Positions 4,274 to 10,736 are shown, counted from the stretch's first letter. The stretch is 10,736 nt of DNA from Streptomyces rubellomurinus (GCF_000961885.1 NZ_JZKH01000152.1:1-10736); one strand, 5' to 3'. A program made the numbers and translations. The notes: generated by a model from the sequence alone, not told the origin.

Positions 4274-6535
4274 TCACGCCGAGTCGGCCGGTTCGCCGTC
4301 CTCGACGGCCTCCGGTTCCTCCTCGGGCTCCTCCCCCGCACACAACGAGAGCACGGCAGCCCCGTACTTGTCCAGCTTCATGGCGCCGACCCCGGAGATC
4401 AGGGCCAGTTCCTGGCGGCCGGCGGGCACGTCCTCGGCGATCGCCATCAGCGTCGCGTCGGTGAACACGACGTAGGCCGGGGCGCCCTGCTTCTTCGCCT
4501 GCCGGGCCCGCCACTCGCGCAGCCGCTCGTACAGCCCCTCGTCCATCGTGGAGGGGCAGTCCTCGCAGCGGCGCAGCTTGCGCTCGACGGCCTCGGTCAG
4601 GACGCGGTCGCAGACCCGGCACTTGACCGGTCCGCGGACCCGCCGGGCGGCGGAGCGCTCGCCGGGTTCGACGCTCCCCCGGCCCCCTCGCCCGCCGGTG
4701 CGTGCGCCGGGCGCGGCGGAGCCGGGGCGCAGTCCGTCGAGGAAGCGGCTGGGCTTGCGGCTGGCGCGGCCGCCCGGGGAGCGGGAGAGGGCCCAGGAGA
4801 GGGAGAGGTGTTTGCGGGCGCGGGTGACGCCGACGTAGAGGAGGCGGCGTTCCTCCTCGATCTGTTCGTCGGTCTTGGCGTAGATGATCGGCAGGGTGCC
4901 CTCGGTGAGGCCTACGAGGTAGACGGCGTCCCATTCGAGGCCCTTGGCGGCGTGCAGGGAGGCGAGGGTGACGCCTTCGACGGCGGGGGCGTGCTGGGCG
5001 GCGGCGCGGGCGTCGAGTTCGGTGACGTAGGCGGCGAGGTCGGCGCGGCGGCCTTCGGCGGTGCAGGTGCGTTCGAATTCCTCGGCGAGCCGGACGAGGG
5101 CGGCGAGGGATTCCCAGCGGTCGCGGACGGCGCCGGAGCCGGCGGGCGGTTCGGGGGTGAAGCCGCGGGTGGCGAGGACGGCGCGGACCTGGCCGGCGAG
5201 GTCGGGGGCGCCGGCGGTGAGGGGGTCGTCGGCGGCGCGGGCGGCGCCGCGCAGCAGGACGCCGGCGTCGCGGACCTCGGGGCGTTCGAAGAACCGTTCG
5301 GCGCCCTTGAGCTGGTAGGGGACGCCGAGGTCGGCGAGGGCCTGTTCGTAGACCTCGGACTGGCCGTTGGTGCGGAAGAGGACGGCGATCTCGCTGGCGC
5401 GCACGCCGGTGGCGAGGAGGTCCTTGATGCGGCGGGCGGTGGTCTCGGCCTCGGTGGGTTCGTCGTCGTACTCGGTGTAGACGGGTTCGGGGCCGGTTTC
5501 GCGCTGGGAGACGAGTTCGAGGCGGTGTCGGGCGGCTTCGCCGCGGGCCTGGGCGAGCAGGCCGTTGGCGAGGTGGACGACCTGGGGGGTGGAGCGGTAG
5601 TCGCGGACGAGTTTGACGACGGTGGCCTCGGGGTGGCGGCTGCGGAAGTTGAGCAGGTAGTCGGGGGTGGCGCCGGTGAAGGAGTAGATGGTCTGGCTGG
5701 CGTCGCCGACGACGCAGAGGCTGGCGCCGCCGCCGGGGCCGGTCCACTGGTCGAGGAGGCGCTGCTGGAGCGGGGAGACGTCCTGGTACTCGTCGACGGT
5801 GAAGTGCCGGTACTGGGCGCGGACCTGGTCGGCGATGTCGGGGCGGTCTTCGAGGATGGCGGCGGTGAGGAGCAGGACGTCCTCGAAGTCGATGTTGCCG
5901 CGGCGGCTCTTGGTCTCTTCGTAGACGCGGTAGACCTGGGCGGTCTCGGCGGGGTCGCGGGGGGCGTCGCGGCCGGATTTGGCGACGGCGGCGGGGTAGT
6001 CGTCGGGGCCGGTCTGGGTGACCTTGGCCCATTCGATCTCGGCGGTGAGGTCGCGCAGTTCGGTGCGCTGGACGCGCAGGCCGCAGCGGCCGGCGGCTTC
6101 GGCGACGAGTTGGACCTTGCGTTCGAGGAGTTGGGGGGTGGGGCCGCCGACGGCGCGGGGCCAGAAGTACTGGAGTTGGCGCAGGGCGGCGGCGTGGAAG
6201 GTGCGGGCCTGGACGCCGTCTGCGCCGAGTTGGCGCAGGCGGCCGCGCATTTCGCCGGCGGCGCGGGCGGTGAAGGTGACGGCGAGGACCTGGGCGGGCT
6301 GGTAGACGCCGCTGCGCACGCCGTAGGCGATGCGGTGGGTGATGGCCCGGGTCTTGCCGGTGCCGGCGCCGGCGAGGACGCAGACGGGGCCGTGCAGGGC
6401 GGTGGCGACGGCGCGCTGTTCGGGGTCGAGCCCGGCGAGCACGGCGTCGGGGCCGGTGGCGGCGCCGGGGTCGGCCCAGTGGTGGGGGCCGGGGTTGGCG
6501 TCGTACGGGCTGCCGCTCAAGAGGTCTTCCTGCAT
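4274..6535 (-). CDS. uvrD2: UvrD2-type superfamily 1 DNA helicase with zinc and HRDC modules
   Basis: A 753-residue 3'-5' helicase, ATP-driven, acting on chromosomal DNA in repair or replication. Numbered from the ATG at 6535: Q motif LDPEQ (36-40), Walker A AGAGTGKT (55-62), DEYQ (248-251), GDASQTIYSF (277-286), RDYRST (311-316), motif V around SLHAAKGLEWD (526-536) and motif VI with LLYVGVTRAR (565-574). A Gly/Arg-rich linker leads to a four-cysteine motif (639, 642, 657, 660) and an HRDC-like domain (about 663-735), the arrangement of mycobacterial UvrD2. The last 20 residues are acidic. The ATG at 6535 has AGAGG nine bases upstream; an ATG at 6544 (no spacer) and a TTG at 6565 are alternatives. 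It diverges from the mycoredoxin gene, as in mycobacteria. Confidence 0.96.
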   Translation of the reverse strand: MQEDLLSGSPYDANPGPHHWADPGAATGPDAVLAGLDPEQRAVATALHGPVCVLAGAGTGKTRAITHRIAYGVRSGVYQPAQVLAVTFTARAAGEMRGRLRQLGADGVQARTFHAAALRQLQYFWPRAVGGPTPQLLERKVQLVAEAAGRCGLRVQRTELRDLTAEIEWAKVTQTGPDDYPAAVAKSGRDAPRDPAETAQVYRVYEETKSRRGNIDFEDVLLLTAAILEDRPDIADQVRAQYRHFTVDEYQDVSPLQQRLLDQWTGPGGGASLCVVGDASQTIYSFTGATPDYLLNFRSRHPEATVVKLVRDYRSTPQVVHLANGLLAQARGEAARHRLELVSQRETGPEPVYTEYDDEPTEAETTARRIKDLLATGVRASEIAVLFRTNGQSEVYEQALADLGVPYQLKGAERFFERPEVRDAGVLLRGAARAADDPLTAGAPDLAGQVRAVLATRGFTPEPPAGSGAVRDRWESLAALVRLAEEFERTCTAEGRRADLAAYVTELDARAAAQHAPAVEGVTLASLHAAKGLEWDAVYLVGLTEGTLPIIYAKTDEQIEEERRLLYVGVTRARKHLSLSWALSRSPGGRASRKPSRFLDGLRPGSAAPGARTGGRGGRGSVEPGERSAARRVRGPVKCRVCDRVLTEAVERKLRRCEDCPSTMDEGLYERLREWRARQAKKQGAPAYVVFTDATLMAIAEDVPAGRQELALISGVGAMKLDKYGAAVLSLCAGEEPEEEPEAVEDGEPADSA

Positions 6536-6556
6536 GCGTTCCATCCTCTCAGCCCG

Positions 6557-6585
6557 GGGGGACAACGGGGGCGGGGTTGTCCACA
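6557..6585. promoter_or_regulatory. Inverted DnaA-box pair between uvrD2 and mycoredoxin
   Basis: TTGTCCACA at 6577-6585 on the plus strand equals the preferred streptomycete DnaA box. On the minus strand TTGTCCCCC (6565-6557) matches seven of nine. Together they form a 7-bp inverted repeat (6560-6566 with 6576-6582) with a 9-base spacer, directly upstream of the uvrD2 start. This could be a DnaA regulatory site. It is not an origin, since there is no cluster of boxes. Confidence 0.45.
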
Positions 6586-6660
6586 GGCCCGGTGTGATCG
6601 CAGGATGATCGCTCCGCGTTCGCGTGCGCCCGGGTCAGCGGGCGGACCGGCGAACCGGCT

Positions 6661-6686
6661 GGAATGCCCGCCGTGCGGTGGGTGTT
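6661..6686 (+). promoter_or_regulatory. Sigma-R-type promoter for the mycoredoxin gene
   Basis: GGAAT (6661-6665), 18 bases, then GTT (6684-6686, followed by G) agrees with the streptomycete sigma-R consensus GGAAT-N18/19-GTT, which controls the response to thiol oxidation. The predicted start lies near 6692, giving a leader of about 40 bases before the ATG at 6730. Mycothiol-linked genes including mycoredoxins are known sigma-R targets, so site and gene fit each other. Confidence 0.75.
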
Positions 6687-6729
6687 GCGGAGACCGTACG
6701 ACCCACTCGAACCCGAAGGAGCCCTCTCG

Positions 6730-6987
6730 ATGTCCGGCAGCGTGACGATGTACAGCACGACCTGGTGTGGCTACTGCAACCGCCTCAAGAGCCAGCTGGA
6801 GCGCGAGGGCATCGGCTACACCGAGATCAACATCGAGGAGGACCCGGCGTCGGCCGCGTTCGTGGAGTCGGTGAACGGCGGGAACCAGACGGTTCCGACG
6901 GTGCTGGTGACGCCGGTGGGCGGCGGCGAGCAGGTCGTGATGACCAACCCGAGCCTGCTGCAGGTGAAGAAGGCCCTGGCGGCCTGA
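6730..6987 (+). CDS. mrx1: Mycoredoxin (glutaredoxin-like, mycothiol-dependent)
   Basis: An 85-residue thioredoxin-fold protein that reduces mycothiol mixed disulfides in the cytoplasm. The active site is WCGYC with the nucleophilic Cys13 and resolving Cys16. The cis-proline loop TVPT (54-57) and TNP (72-74) for thiol-cofactor binding are present, and SVNGGN (47-52) matches mycobacterial Mrx1. The length is normal for the family. The ATG at 6730 is chosen for AAGGAG at 6716-6721 with an 8-base spacer; the reading frame is open upstream to 6664, but that part overlaps the promoter. It is transcribed divergently from uvrD2 and preceded by a sigma-R promoter, so it should be induced by thiol oxidation. 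The neighbouring redox-responsive wblC suggests a shared physiological theme. Confidence 0.96.
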   Translation: MSGSVTMYSTTWCGYCNRLKSQLEREGIGYTEINIEEDPASAAFVESVNGGNQTVPTVLVTPVGGGEQVVMTNPSLLQVKKALAA

Positions 6988-7007
6988 GGCGCCGCGAGGC
7001 TCCTGGT

Positions 7008-7051
7008 CCGGCCCGGTTCGGCGCGCGTCACGGCGCGTCGGCCCGGGCCGG
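7008..7051. terminator. Possible shared terminator between convergent mrx1 and gntR
   Basis: Outer arms 7008-7016 and 7043-7051 (nine pairs) enclose an inner 5-bp hairpin (7022-7026 with 7033-7037). The structure spans the gntR stop codon and starts 20 bases after the mycoredoxin stop. Such GC-only pairings arise easily in this base composition and there is no U-tail, so support is moderate at best. Confidence 0.35.
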
Positions 7052-7894
7052 TTCCGTGCCGGCGGTCATGCGGCCCGGGTCGACGGGCGCGGCGGGGGCG
7101 GGCAGGGTGGTGCGGGCGCCGAGGTCGCCGACGCCGTAGACGAGCCGGCAGCGGTCGGCGGAGTAGCGGGTCTCGATGACCCGGACGGGCCCGCGCCGGT
7201 CGTAGGTGACGCGGGTCTGGACGACCAGCGGTACGCCGGGGCCGCCCTGGAACCACTGGGCTTCCTCGGGGCCGGGCATCCGGGCGACGAGGTGGTCGAC
7301 GGCGCCGATCTCGGTGCGGCCGAGTGCGGCGAGCACGGTCTCGTCGCCGCCGTCGACGGGGTCGGGTTCCATCAGCGGGGTGCCGGCGGCGAGTCCGGCC
7401 CGGTAGTGGCTCTCCTCGATGGAGTAGGGCTCGCGGTCGAGCAGCCGCAGTTGGCGGCGGACGACGATGGCTTCGCCGGGGCGCAGGCCGAGGCGTTCGG
7501 CGATGTCGACGCGGGCGCGGACGATGGTCATCTCGAAGTCGGTGCCGAGTTCGCGGCCGGCGTCGGCGGCTTCGCCGAGGTAGACGCCGGAGGGGGCGGC
7601 GAGGCAGTCGCGGGGCGCGGGGGCGAGGGTGGGGCCGTAGGCGCGGTGGTCGAGGACGGGGTGTTCGCGCAGGTAGGTGCCCTTGCCCTGGAGGCGGACC
7701 AGTCGGCCTTCGTTGACGAGGACGTCGACGGCGAGGCGGACGGTGTTGCGGGCGACGCCGTACTGGCGCTCCAGTTCGCTCTCGACCGGGAGGGCGGCGT
7801 CGGTGGTGAACTCGCCTTCGGCGATGCGGCGGCGCAGGTCGGCGGCGAGGCGCTGGTATTTGGGGGATTGGGCGGTGCCCCGGGGGATCGTCAC
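7028..7894 (-). CDS. GntR-family transcriptional regulator, HutC/UTRA subgroup
   Basis: A 288-residue regulator. Residues about 11-77 are a GntR winged helix: LPVESELERQYGVARNTVR (35-53) is the helix-turn-helix and the wing ends at GKGTYL (70-75). Residues about 100-252 match the UTRA effector domain, with the core pattern RQLRLLDREPYSIEESHYR (147-165) and the closing strand VIETRYSADRCRLVY (239-253). UTRA domains bind small sugars, amino acids or similar ligands; the ligand here cannot be told. The last 30 residues are Ala/Pro-rich. The GTG start has no ribosome site, but a -10 hexamer lies seven bases upstream, so the mRNA is probably leaderless. No obvious target operon adjoins it. It lies between mycoredoxin and nudC, which are neighbours in mycobacteria, suggesting a lineage-specific insertion. 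Confidence 0.94.
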   Translation of the reverse strand: MTIPRGTAQSPKYQRLAADLRRRIAEGEFTTDAALPVESELERQYGVARNTVRLAVDVLVNEGRLVRLQGKGTYLREHPVLDHRAYGPTLAPAPRDCLAAPSGVYLGEAADAGRELGTDFEMTIVRARVDIAERLGLRPGEAIVVRRQLRLLDREPYSIEESHYRAGLAAGTPLMEPDPVDGGDETVLAALGRTEIGAVDHLVARMPGPEEAQWFQGGPGVPLVVQTRVTYDRRGPVRVIETRYSADRCRLVYGVGDLGARTTLPAPAAPVDPGRMTAGTEPARADAP

Positions 7895-7901
7895 GCGAGT
7901 G

Positions 7902-7931
7902 AATGTAGCGAGCGCGGTGACCGGGTTTCAG
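7902..7931 (-). promoter_or_regulatory. Leaderless promoter of the GntR regulator
   Basis: On the minus strand CTGAAA (7931-7926), an 18-base spacer and TACATT (-10, 7907-7902, fits TANNNT) are followed after exactly seven bases by the GTG start at 7894. Transcription should therefore begin at or next to the start codon. The sequence before the GTG has no purine-rich ribosome site, which agrees. Confidence 0.65.
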
Positions 7932-8042
7932 CCGTTTCCGGCAATGTCGTCCGTGCGGGTTGACGGCGGTTTCCCGGCTGTGCCGGGTGGTAGCAGAACT
8001 GGCCCGTCCGGCCACGAACTGATGATGTGATCGGGGATCGTG

Positions 8043-8086
8043 AAGGAAAAAGGGGGCGCGCGATGAGAATCGCACGCCCCCTTTCC
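8043..8086 (-). terminator. Intrinsic terminator after nudC
   Basis: On the minus strand arms 8075-8084 with 8049-8058 (10 pairs) and, past one mismatch, 8069-8073 with 8060-8064 (5 pairs) close a 4-base loop. The C-rich arm runs into TTTTTCCTT, a proper U-rich tail for nudC transcripts. It lies about 65 bases after the nudC stop. Apart from this and the gntR promoter, the spacer 7932-8151 shows nothing I can support. Confidence 0.85.
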
Positions 8087-8151
8087 GAACAATCCGGAAA
8101 TCCTCTGCGGAGCCCGCCGGAATCCGTACGGGAACATCGGGACCAACGGGA

Positions 8152-9102
8152 CTACCAGCGCACCGCCGCCGGCAGCGGTTCGCCGTACCAGCGCTCGACC
8201 AGGTGCCGGGCGATCGAGATCCCGGACGGCGGCACGATCTCGCCCGCCTCCATCCCGGCCCGCAGTTCCTCGCGGGAGAACCAGCGCGCCTCGGCCAGTT
8301 CCTCCCCGTCCACGGTGATCGCGGTGCCCCCGGGCAGGGCCCGGCCCTCGAAGCCGAGCATCAGGCTGGACGGGAACGGCCAGGGCTGGCTGGCGACGTA
8401 CCGGACGTCGCCGACCCGGACGCCGGCCTCCTCCTGCACCTCGCGGCGCACCGCCTGCTCGATCGACTCCCCCGGCTCGACGAAGCCGGCCAGCGTGGAC
8501 CAGCGGCCCTCCGGCCAGAGCGCCTGGCGGCCGAGCAGGCAGCGGTCCTGCTCGTCGGTGATCACCATGATCACCGCCGGGTCGGTGCGCGGGTAGTGCT
8601 CGGCCGCGCAGGAGGTGCAGCGCCGCACGTGCCCGGCGCCGGCCTTCTCGGTCGGGTGCCCGCAGCGCGAGCAGAAGCTGTGCAGCCGGTGCCAGTGCTC
8701 CAGGGCGACGGCGTGCACCAGCAGGCCGGCGTCCCGGTCGGACAGCAGGGCGCCGACCTCGCGCAGTCCGGCCGGGCGGGCGTCGCCGTCCAGCCGGCCG
8801 GGCAGGCTCTCGCCGGCCAGCGCGAAGTAGGAGACGCCGTCCTCGTCGGTGCCCAGGAAGTACCGGTCCCCGGTCTGCGGTGCCTCGAAGGAGGGCAGCA
8901 GCACGAGTTCGGTGCCCCGCTCGGTGTCGACGACGAAGGCCTCGCCACCGGCGATCGGCAGCACCCGGGTGGCCGGGTGGCTCCAGGCGGCGGCCAGCCA
9001 CGGCTCGTCGAACCGGTGCTCGGCCGCCCGGTCCACCCCGGCCCGGGCCAGTGCCAGGTGGGTCGGACGCTCGGTCTCAGGCACGGTGCTCACAGGTTCC
9101 AT
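8152..9102 (-). CDS. nudC: NudC-type NAD(H) pyrophosphatase (Nudix hydrolase)
   Basis: A 316-residue cytoplasmic enzyme that cleaves NAD(H) to NMN(H) and AMP; family members also remove NAD caps from RNA. Counting from the ATG at 9102: an N-terminal NUDIX-like domain (about 20-140), a zinc ribbon with Cys144, Cys147, Cys162 and Cys165, and the catalytic Nudix box at 206-228. The box fits G-x5-E-x7-R-E-U-x-E-E-x-G-U completely. SQPWPFPSS follows at 238-246, the motif that marks NudC. Length and domain order are normal for actinomycetes. The start is uncertain: ATG 9120, GTG 9108 (seven bases after a -10-like hexamer), ATG 9102 and GTG 9093 (weak GGGGA) are all in frame. It lies 102 bases downstream of the dipeptidase on the same strand but has its own possible promoter, and ends at a strong terminator. 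Confidence 0.95.
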   Translation of the reverse strand: MEPVSTVPETERPTHLALARAGVDRAAEHRFDEPWLAAAWSHPATRVLPIAGGEAFVVDTERGTELVLLPSFEAPQTGDRYFLGTDEDGVSYFALAGESLPGRLDGDARPAGLREVGALLSDRDAGLLVHAVALEHWHRLHSFCSRCGHPTEKAGAGHVRRCTSCAAEHYPRTDPAVIMVITDEQDRCLLGRQALWPEGRWSTLAGFVEPGESIEQAVRREVQEEAGVRVGDVRYVASQPWPFPSSLMLGFEGRALPGGTAITVDGEELAEARWFSREELRAGMEAGEIVPPSGISIARHLVERWYGEPLPAAVRW

Positions 9103-9115
9103 CCCCACGTGGTGA

Positions 9116-9144
9116 ATCATCCGGATGAGTGATCTGACTGCCAG
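9116..9144 (-). promoter_or_regulatory. Possible nudC promoter
   Basis: On the minus strand CTGGCA (9144-9139, four of six to TTGACA), a 17-base spacer and GATGAT (9121-9116, four of six to TATAAT) predict a start near 9108, where an in-frame GTG stands seven bases after the -10. The spacing is ideal but both hexamers are imperfect. The 15-bp tandem repeat array begins directly upstream. Confidence 0.4.
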
Positions 9145-9146
9145 GG

Positions 9147-9206
9147 CGCGCGGTACGGGTACGCGCGGTACGGGTACGCGCGGTACGGGTGCGCGCGGTA
9201 CGGGTC
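9147..9206. repeat. Four tandem copies of a 15-bp unit
   Basis: CGCGCGGTACGGGTA is repeated head to tail at 9147-9161, 9162-9176, 9177-9191 and 9192-9206; only the last base of copies 3 and 4 differs. Each unit contains GTAC-GG-GTAC across the junction, so single strands could fold. The fourth copy runs into the stop codon of the dipeptidase, and the array fills most of the gap before nudC. Confidence 0.93.
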
Positions 9207-10608
9207 ACGCGCCGGGCCGGAAGTTCTCGGCCAGGTCGCCCCACAGGTAGGCGGCGGTCTCCACGCCCTTGGCCAGCAGGTCCAGTTCGACCTTCTCGTC
9301 CACCGAGTGCCAACCGTCCGAGGGCACCGAGATGCCGAGGAACAGCACCGGCGCGCCGAGCACGTCCTGCAGGTCGGCGGCGGGGCCGGAGCCGCCCTCG
9401 CGGGTGAACAGCACCTTCTGCTCGAAGGCCCGCTCCATCGCGCGCACGGTGGAGCGCAGCGCCGGGTGGTCCAGCGGGGTCAGGCAGGGCCGGGTGGCGC
9501 CGGGGAAGGCCAGCTCGTAGCGGATGCCCTCGGGGACCCGCTCGGCGACCCAGGCGCGCACGGCCTCGCGGATCTTCTCGACCTCCTGGCCGGCGACCAG
9601 CCGGAAGGACAGCTTGAGGTGCGCGGAGGCCGGGACGATGGTCTTGCCGCCGGGGCCGGTGTAGCCGCCCCAGATGCCGTTGACCTCGGCGGTGGGGCGG
9701 GCCCAGATCCGCTCCAGGGTGGAGTAGCCGGCCTCGCCGCGCAGGCCGTGGGACTTGGCGACCCGCAGCCAGCCCTCCTCGTCGAAGGGCAGTTCGGCGA
9801 AGAGTTCGCGCTCGCGCTCGGTCAGCTCCACGACGCCGTCGTAGAAGCCGGGGACGGCGACCTTGCGGTCGGCGTCGTGCAGGCCGGCGGCGAGTTCGGC
9901 CGCGACGGCCGCCGGGTTGGGCACGGCACCGCCGAAGGAGCCGGAGTGGATGTCGGTGTCCGGCCCGTACAGGTCGATCTGGGCGTCGGCGAGGCCGCGC
10001 ATGCCGGTGCAGACGGTCGGGGTGGTCTCGGCCCACATGCCGGTGTCCGAGATGATCACGACGTCGGCGGCCAGCCGCTCGGCCTCGCGCCGGACCAGGG
10101 CGGCGAAGTTCGGCGAGCCGGACTCCTCCTCGCCCTCGATCAGCAGCTTGAGGTTGACGGCCGGCGCGGTGCGGCCGGTGGCGGCGAGGTGGGCGCGCAC
10201 GCCGAGGGTGTGGAAGAACACCTGGCCCTTGTCGTCGGCGGCGCCGCGGGCGTACAGCCGCTTGCCGACGACGGTCGGGGTGAACGGCTCGGTGGCCCAG
10301 CCGTCCTCCTTGGCGGCGGGCTGCACGTCGTGGTGCCCGTAGACCAGGACGGTCGGCGCGGACGGGTCCCCGGAGGGCCACTCGGCGAACACCGCCGGCA
10401 GGCCGTCCGTCTCCCACACCTCGGCGACCGGGAAGCCGGTGTCGCGCAGCTTGGCGGCCAGCCACTCGGCGGAGCGGCGCACCTCGCCGGCGCGGCCGGG
10501 GTCGGCGGAGACCGAGGGGATGGCCAGCCATGCGGAGAGGTCGGCGAGGAAGGCGGCCTGGTGCTCGGCGATGTAGGAGCGGACGGCGCTGTCCGGGGTT
10601 CTCGTCAT
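9205..10608 (-). CDS. M20-family zinc dipeptidase/peptidase
   Basis: A 467-residue cytoplasmic M20 metallopeptidase of the carnosinase-like dipeptidase group. The two-metal site is complete: His92 in GHHDVQP, Asp125 in RGAADDKGQ, catalytic Glu161 and metal ligand Glu162 in EGEEESGS, Asp188 in ISDTGMW and His434 in SDGWHS. HSGSFGG (221-227) marks the inserted dimerisation (lid) domain (about 205-320), whose His221 usually reaches the partner's active site. EGGSGPAADL (404-413) is the substrate-binding Gly/Ser loop. The length is normal. The exact substrate (dipeptides, possibly acyl-amino acids) cannot be told. The ATG at 10608 has no ribosome site but a -10 seven bases upstream, suggesting a leaderless mRNA. 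Its stop lies within the tandem repeat; nudC follows on the same strand. Confidence 0.95.
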   Translation of the reverse strand: MTRTPDSAVRSYIAEHQAAFLADLSAWLAIPSVSADPGRAGEVRRSAEWLAAKLRDTGFPVAEVWETDGLPAVFAEWPSGDPSAPTVLVYGHHDVQPAAKEDGWATEPFTPTVVGKRLYARGAADDKGQVFFHTLGVRAHLAATGRTAPAVNLKLLIEGEEESGSPNFAALVRREAERLAADVVIISDTGMWAETTPTVCTGMRGLADAQIDLYGPDTDIHSGSFGGAVPNPAAVAAELAAGLHDADRKVAVPGFYDGVVELTERERELFAELPFDEEGWLRVAKSHGLRGEAGYSTLERIWARPTAEVNGIWGGYTGPGGKTIVPASAHLKLSFRLVAGQEVEKIREAVRAWVAERVPEGIRYELAFPGATRPCLTPLDHPALRSTVRAMERAFEQKVLFTREGGSGPAADLQDVLGAPVLFLGISVPSDGWHSVDEKVELDLLAKGVETAAYLWGDLAENFRPGA

Positions 10609-10615
10609 ACCGACG

Positions 10616-10621
10616 ACTGTA
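10616..10621 (-). promoter_or_regulatory. -10 element of a leaderless dipeptidase promoter
   Basis: TACAGT on the minus strand fits TANNNT and lies seven bases before the ATG at 10608, the same spacing as at the GntR gene. No good -35 hexamer is visible in the very GC-rich sequence upstream, so an activator may be needed. Confidence 0.5.
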
Positions 10622-10676
10622 GTTCGCCCGTGCGGGTGCCCGCCCCGGCCGTCGGGTCGCCGGGCGCCGCGACGGC

Positions 10677-10692
10677 TGTAACCTGCGTCACC
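10677..10692. promoter_or_regulatory. CRP-like palindrome upstream of the dipeptidase
   Basis: TGTAA, six bases, TCACC: eight of ten fixed positions match TGTGA-N6-TCACA, and the shorter inverted repeat GTAAC/GTCAC is centred in it. It lies about 70-85 bases before the dipeptidase start and at the window edge, where it could equally serve a gene beyond. It resembles the palindrome at 40-55. Weak evidence. Confidence 0.22.
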
Positions 10693-10736
10693 CCCGCCAC
10701 GGCGCGGGCGCGGGCGGGGGTGGCGCGGGGGCGGGC

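Noticed and set aside
6557..6585. Replication origin
   Set aside because: Only two DnaA-like boxes, no AT-rich unwinding region and no dnaA/dnaN nearby.
4103..6745. An 880-codon open frame on the plus strand across uvrD2
   Set aside because: It is the antisense shadow of uvrD2. The product is a low-complexity Gly/Ala/Glu/Asp string without motifs, whereas the opposite strand encodes a complete helicase with all motifs.
7292..7963. A 223-codon plus-strand frame opposite the GntR gene
   Set aside because: Gly/Ala/Val/Asp-rich antisense shadow with no recognisable motif or ribosome site.
9147..9206. CRISPR array
   Set aside because: The 15-bp copies are directly adjacent with no spacers, and no cas genes are present, so this is a tandem repeat.
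9077..10531. A 484-codon minus-strand frame overlapping the dipeptidase
   Set aside because: Arg-rich shadow of the M20 peptidase in another frame; its TARTR repeat at the end is only the 15-bp DNA repeat read through.
1..10736. Mobile elements, rRNA genes or a defence island
   Set aside because: No transposase, integrase, terminal inverted repeats or rRNA sequence was recognised; gene content and order are those of conserved actinomycete core chromosome. I saw no tRNA either, but could not run a covariance search.

Overview
The window is very GC-rich DNA with strongly GC-biased third codon positions, GTG starts, GGAGG-type ribosome binding sites and several probable leaderless promoters. 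A WhiB7/WblC regulator, a mycoredoxin and a UvrD2-type helicase place it in a mycothiol-producing actinomycete, most likely Streptomycetaceae (Streptomyces or Kitasatospora). The genus cannot be fixed from this sequence alone. The order ABC1 kinase - wblC - uvrD2 - mycoredoxin - nudC matches, as I recall it, the Mycobacterium tuberculosis order Rv3197 - whiB7 - uvrD2 - mrx1 - nudC, so this is conserved core chromosome rather than an island.

Left part (1-2560, plus strand): a G-run tract and a small palindrome at the edge, a RibD/DHFR-fold reductase (137-742) closed by a 13-bp hairpin, then an ABC1/AarF/UbiB atypical kinase (983-2446) closed by a long GC hairpin that also separates it from the convergent wblC unit.

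Middle (2561-4171, minus strand): the most interesting region. An AT-rich element abutting a -35/-10 promoter (4133-4171) starts a leader of about 800 nt. The leader carries imperfect 9-bp tandem repeats, a 153-codon leader ORF (3954-3493) with a strong ribosome site, a hairpin containing that ORF's stop codon, and a strong intrinsic terminator (11-bp perfect stem plus U-rich tail) before wblC. The last codons of the leader ORF contain a 12-nt segment able to pair (11 of 12) with the 5' arm of the terminator. This is a directly visible candidate antiterminator for translation-controlled attenuation. wblC (WhiB Fe-S cluster plus AT-hook) is followed, with a GTGA overlap, by an unrecognised basic helical protein.

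Right part: uvrD2 (minus) and mycoredoxin (plus) diverge from a spacer holding a sigma-R-type promoter for the mycoredoxin and an inverted pair of DnaA-box-like sequences near uvrD2. A GntR/HutC-type regulator, a NudC NAD(H) pyrophosphatase with a clear U-tailed terminator, and an M20 dipeptidase follow, all on the minus strand. A four-copy 15-bp tandem repeat lies between the last two. The GntR gene and the dipeptidase each have a -10 element exactly 7 nt before the start codon, which implies leaderless mRNAs.

Functionally, the middle and right genes fit responses to translation inhibitors and thiol/redox stress: WblC (antibiotic- and redox-linked activator), mycoredoxin (mycothiol-dependent reduction), NudC (NAD(H) turnover or NAD-cap removal) and UvrD2 (DNA unwinding). 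Functions are inferred from sequence motifs only.
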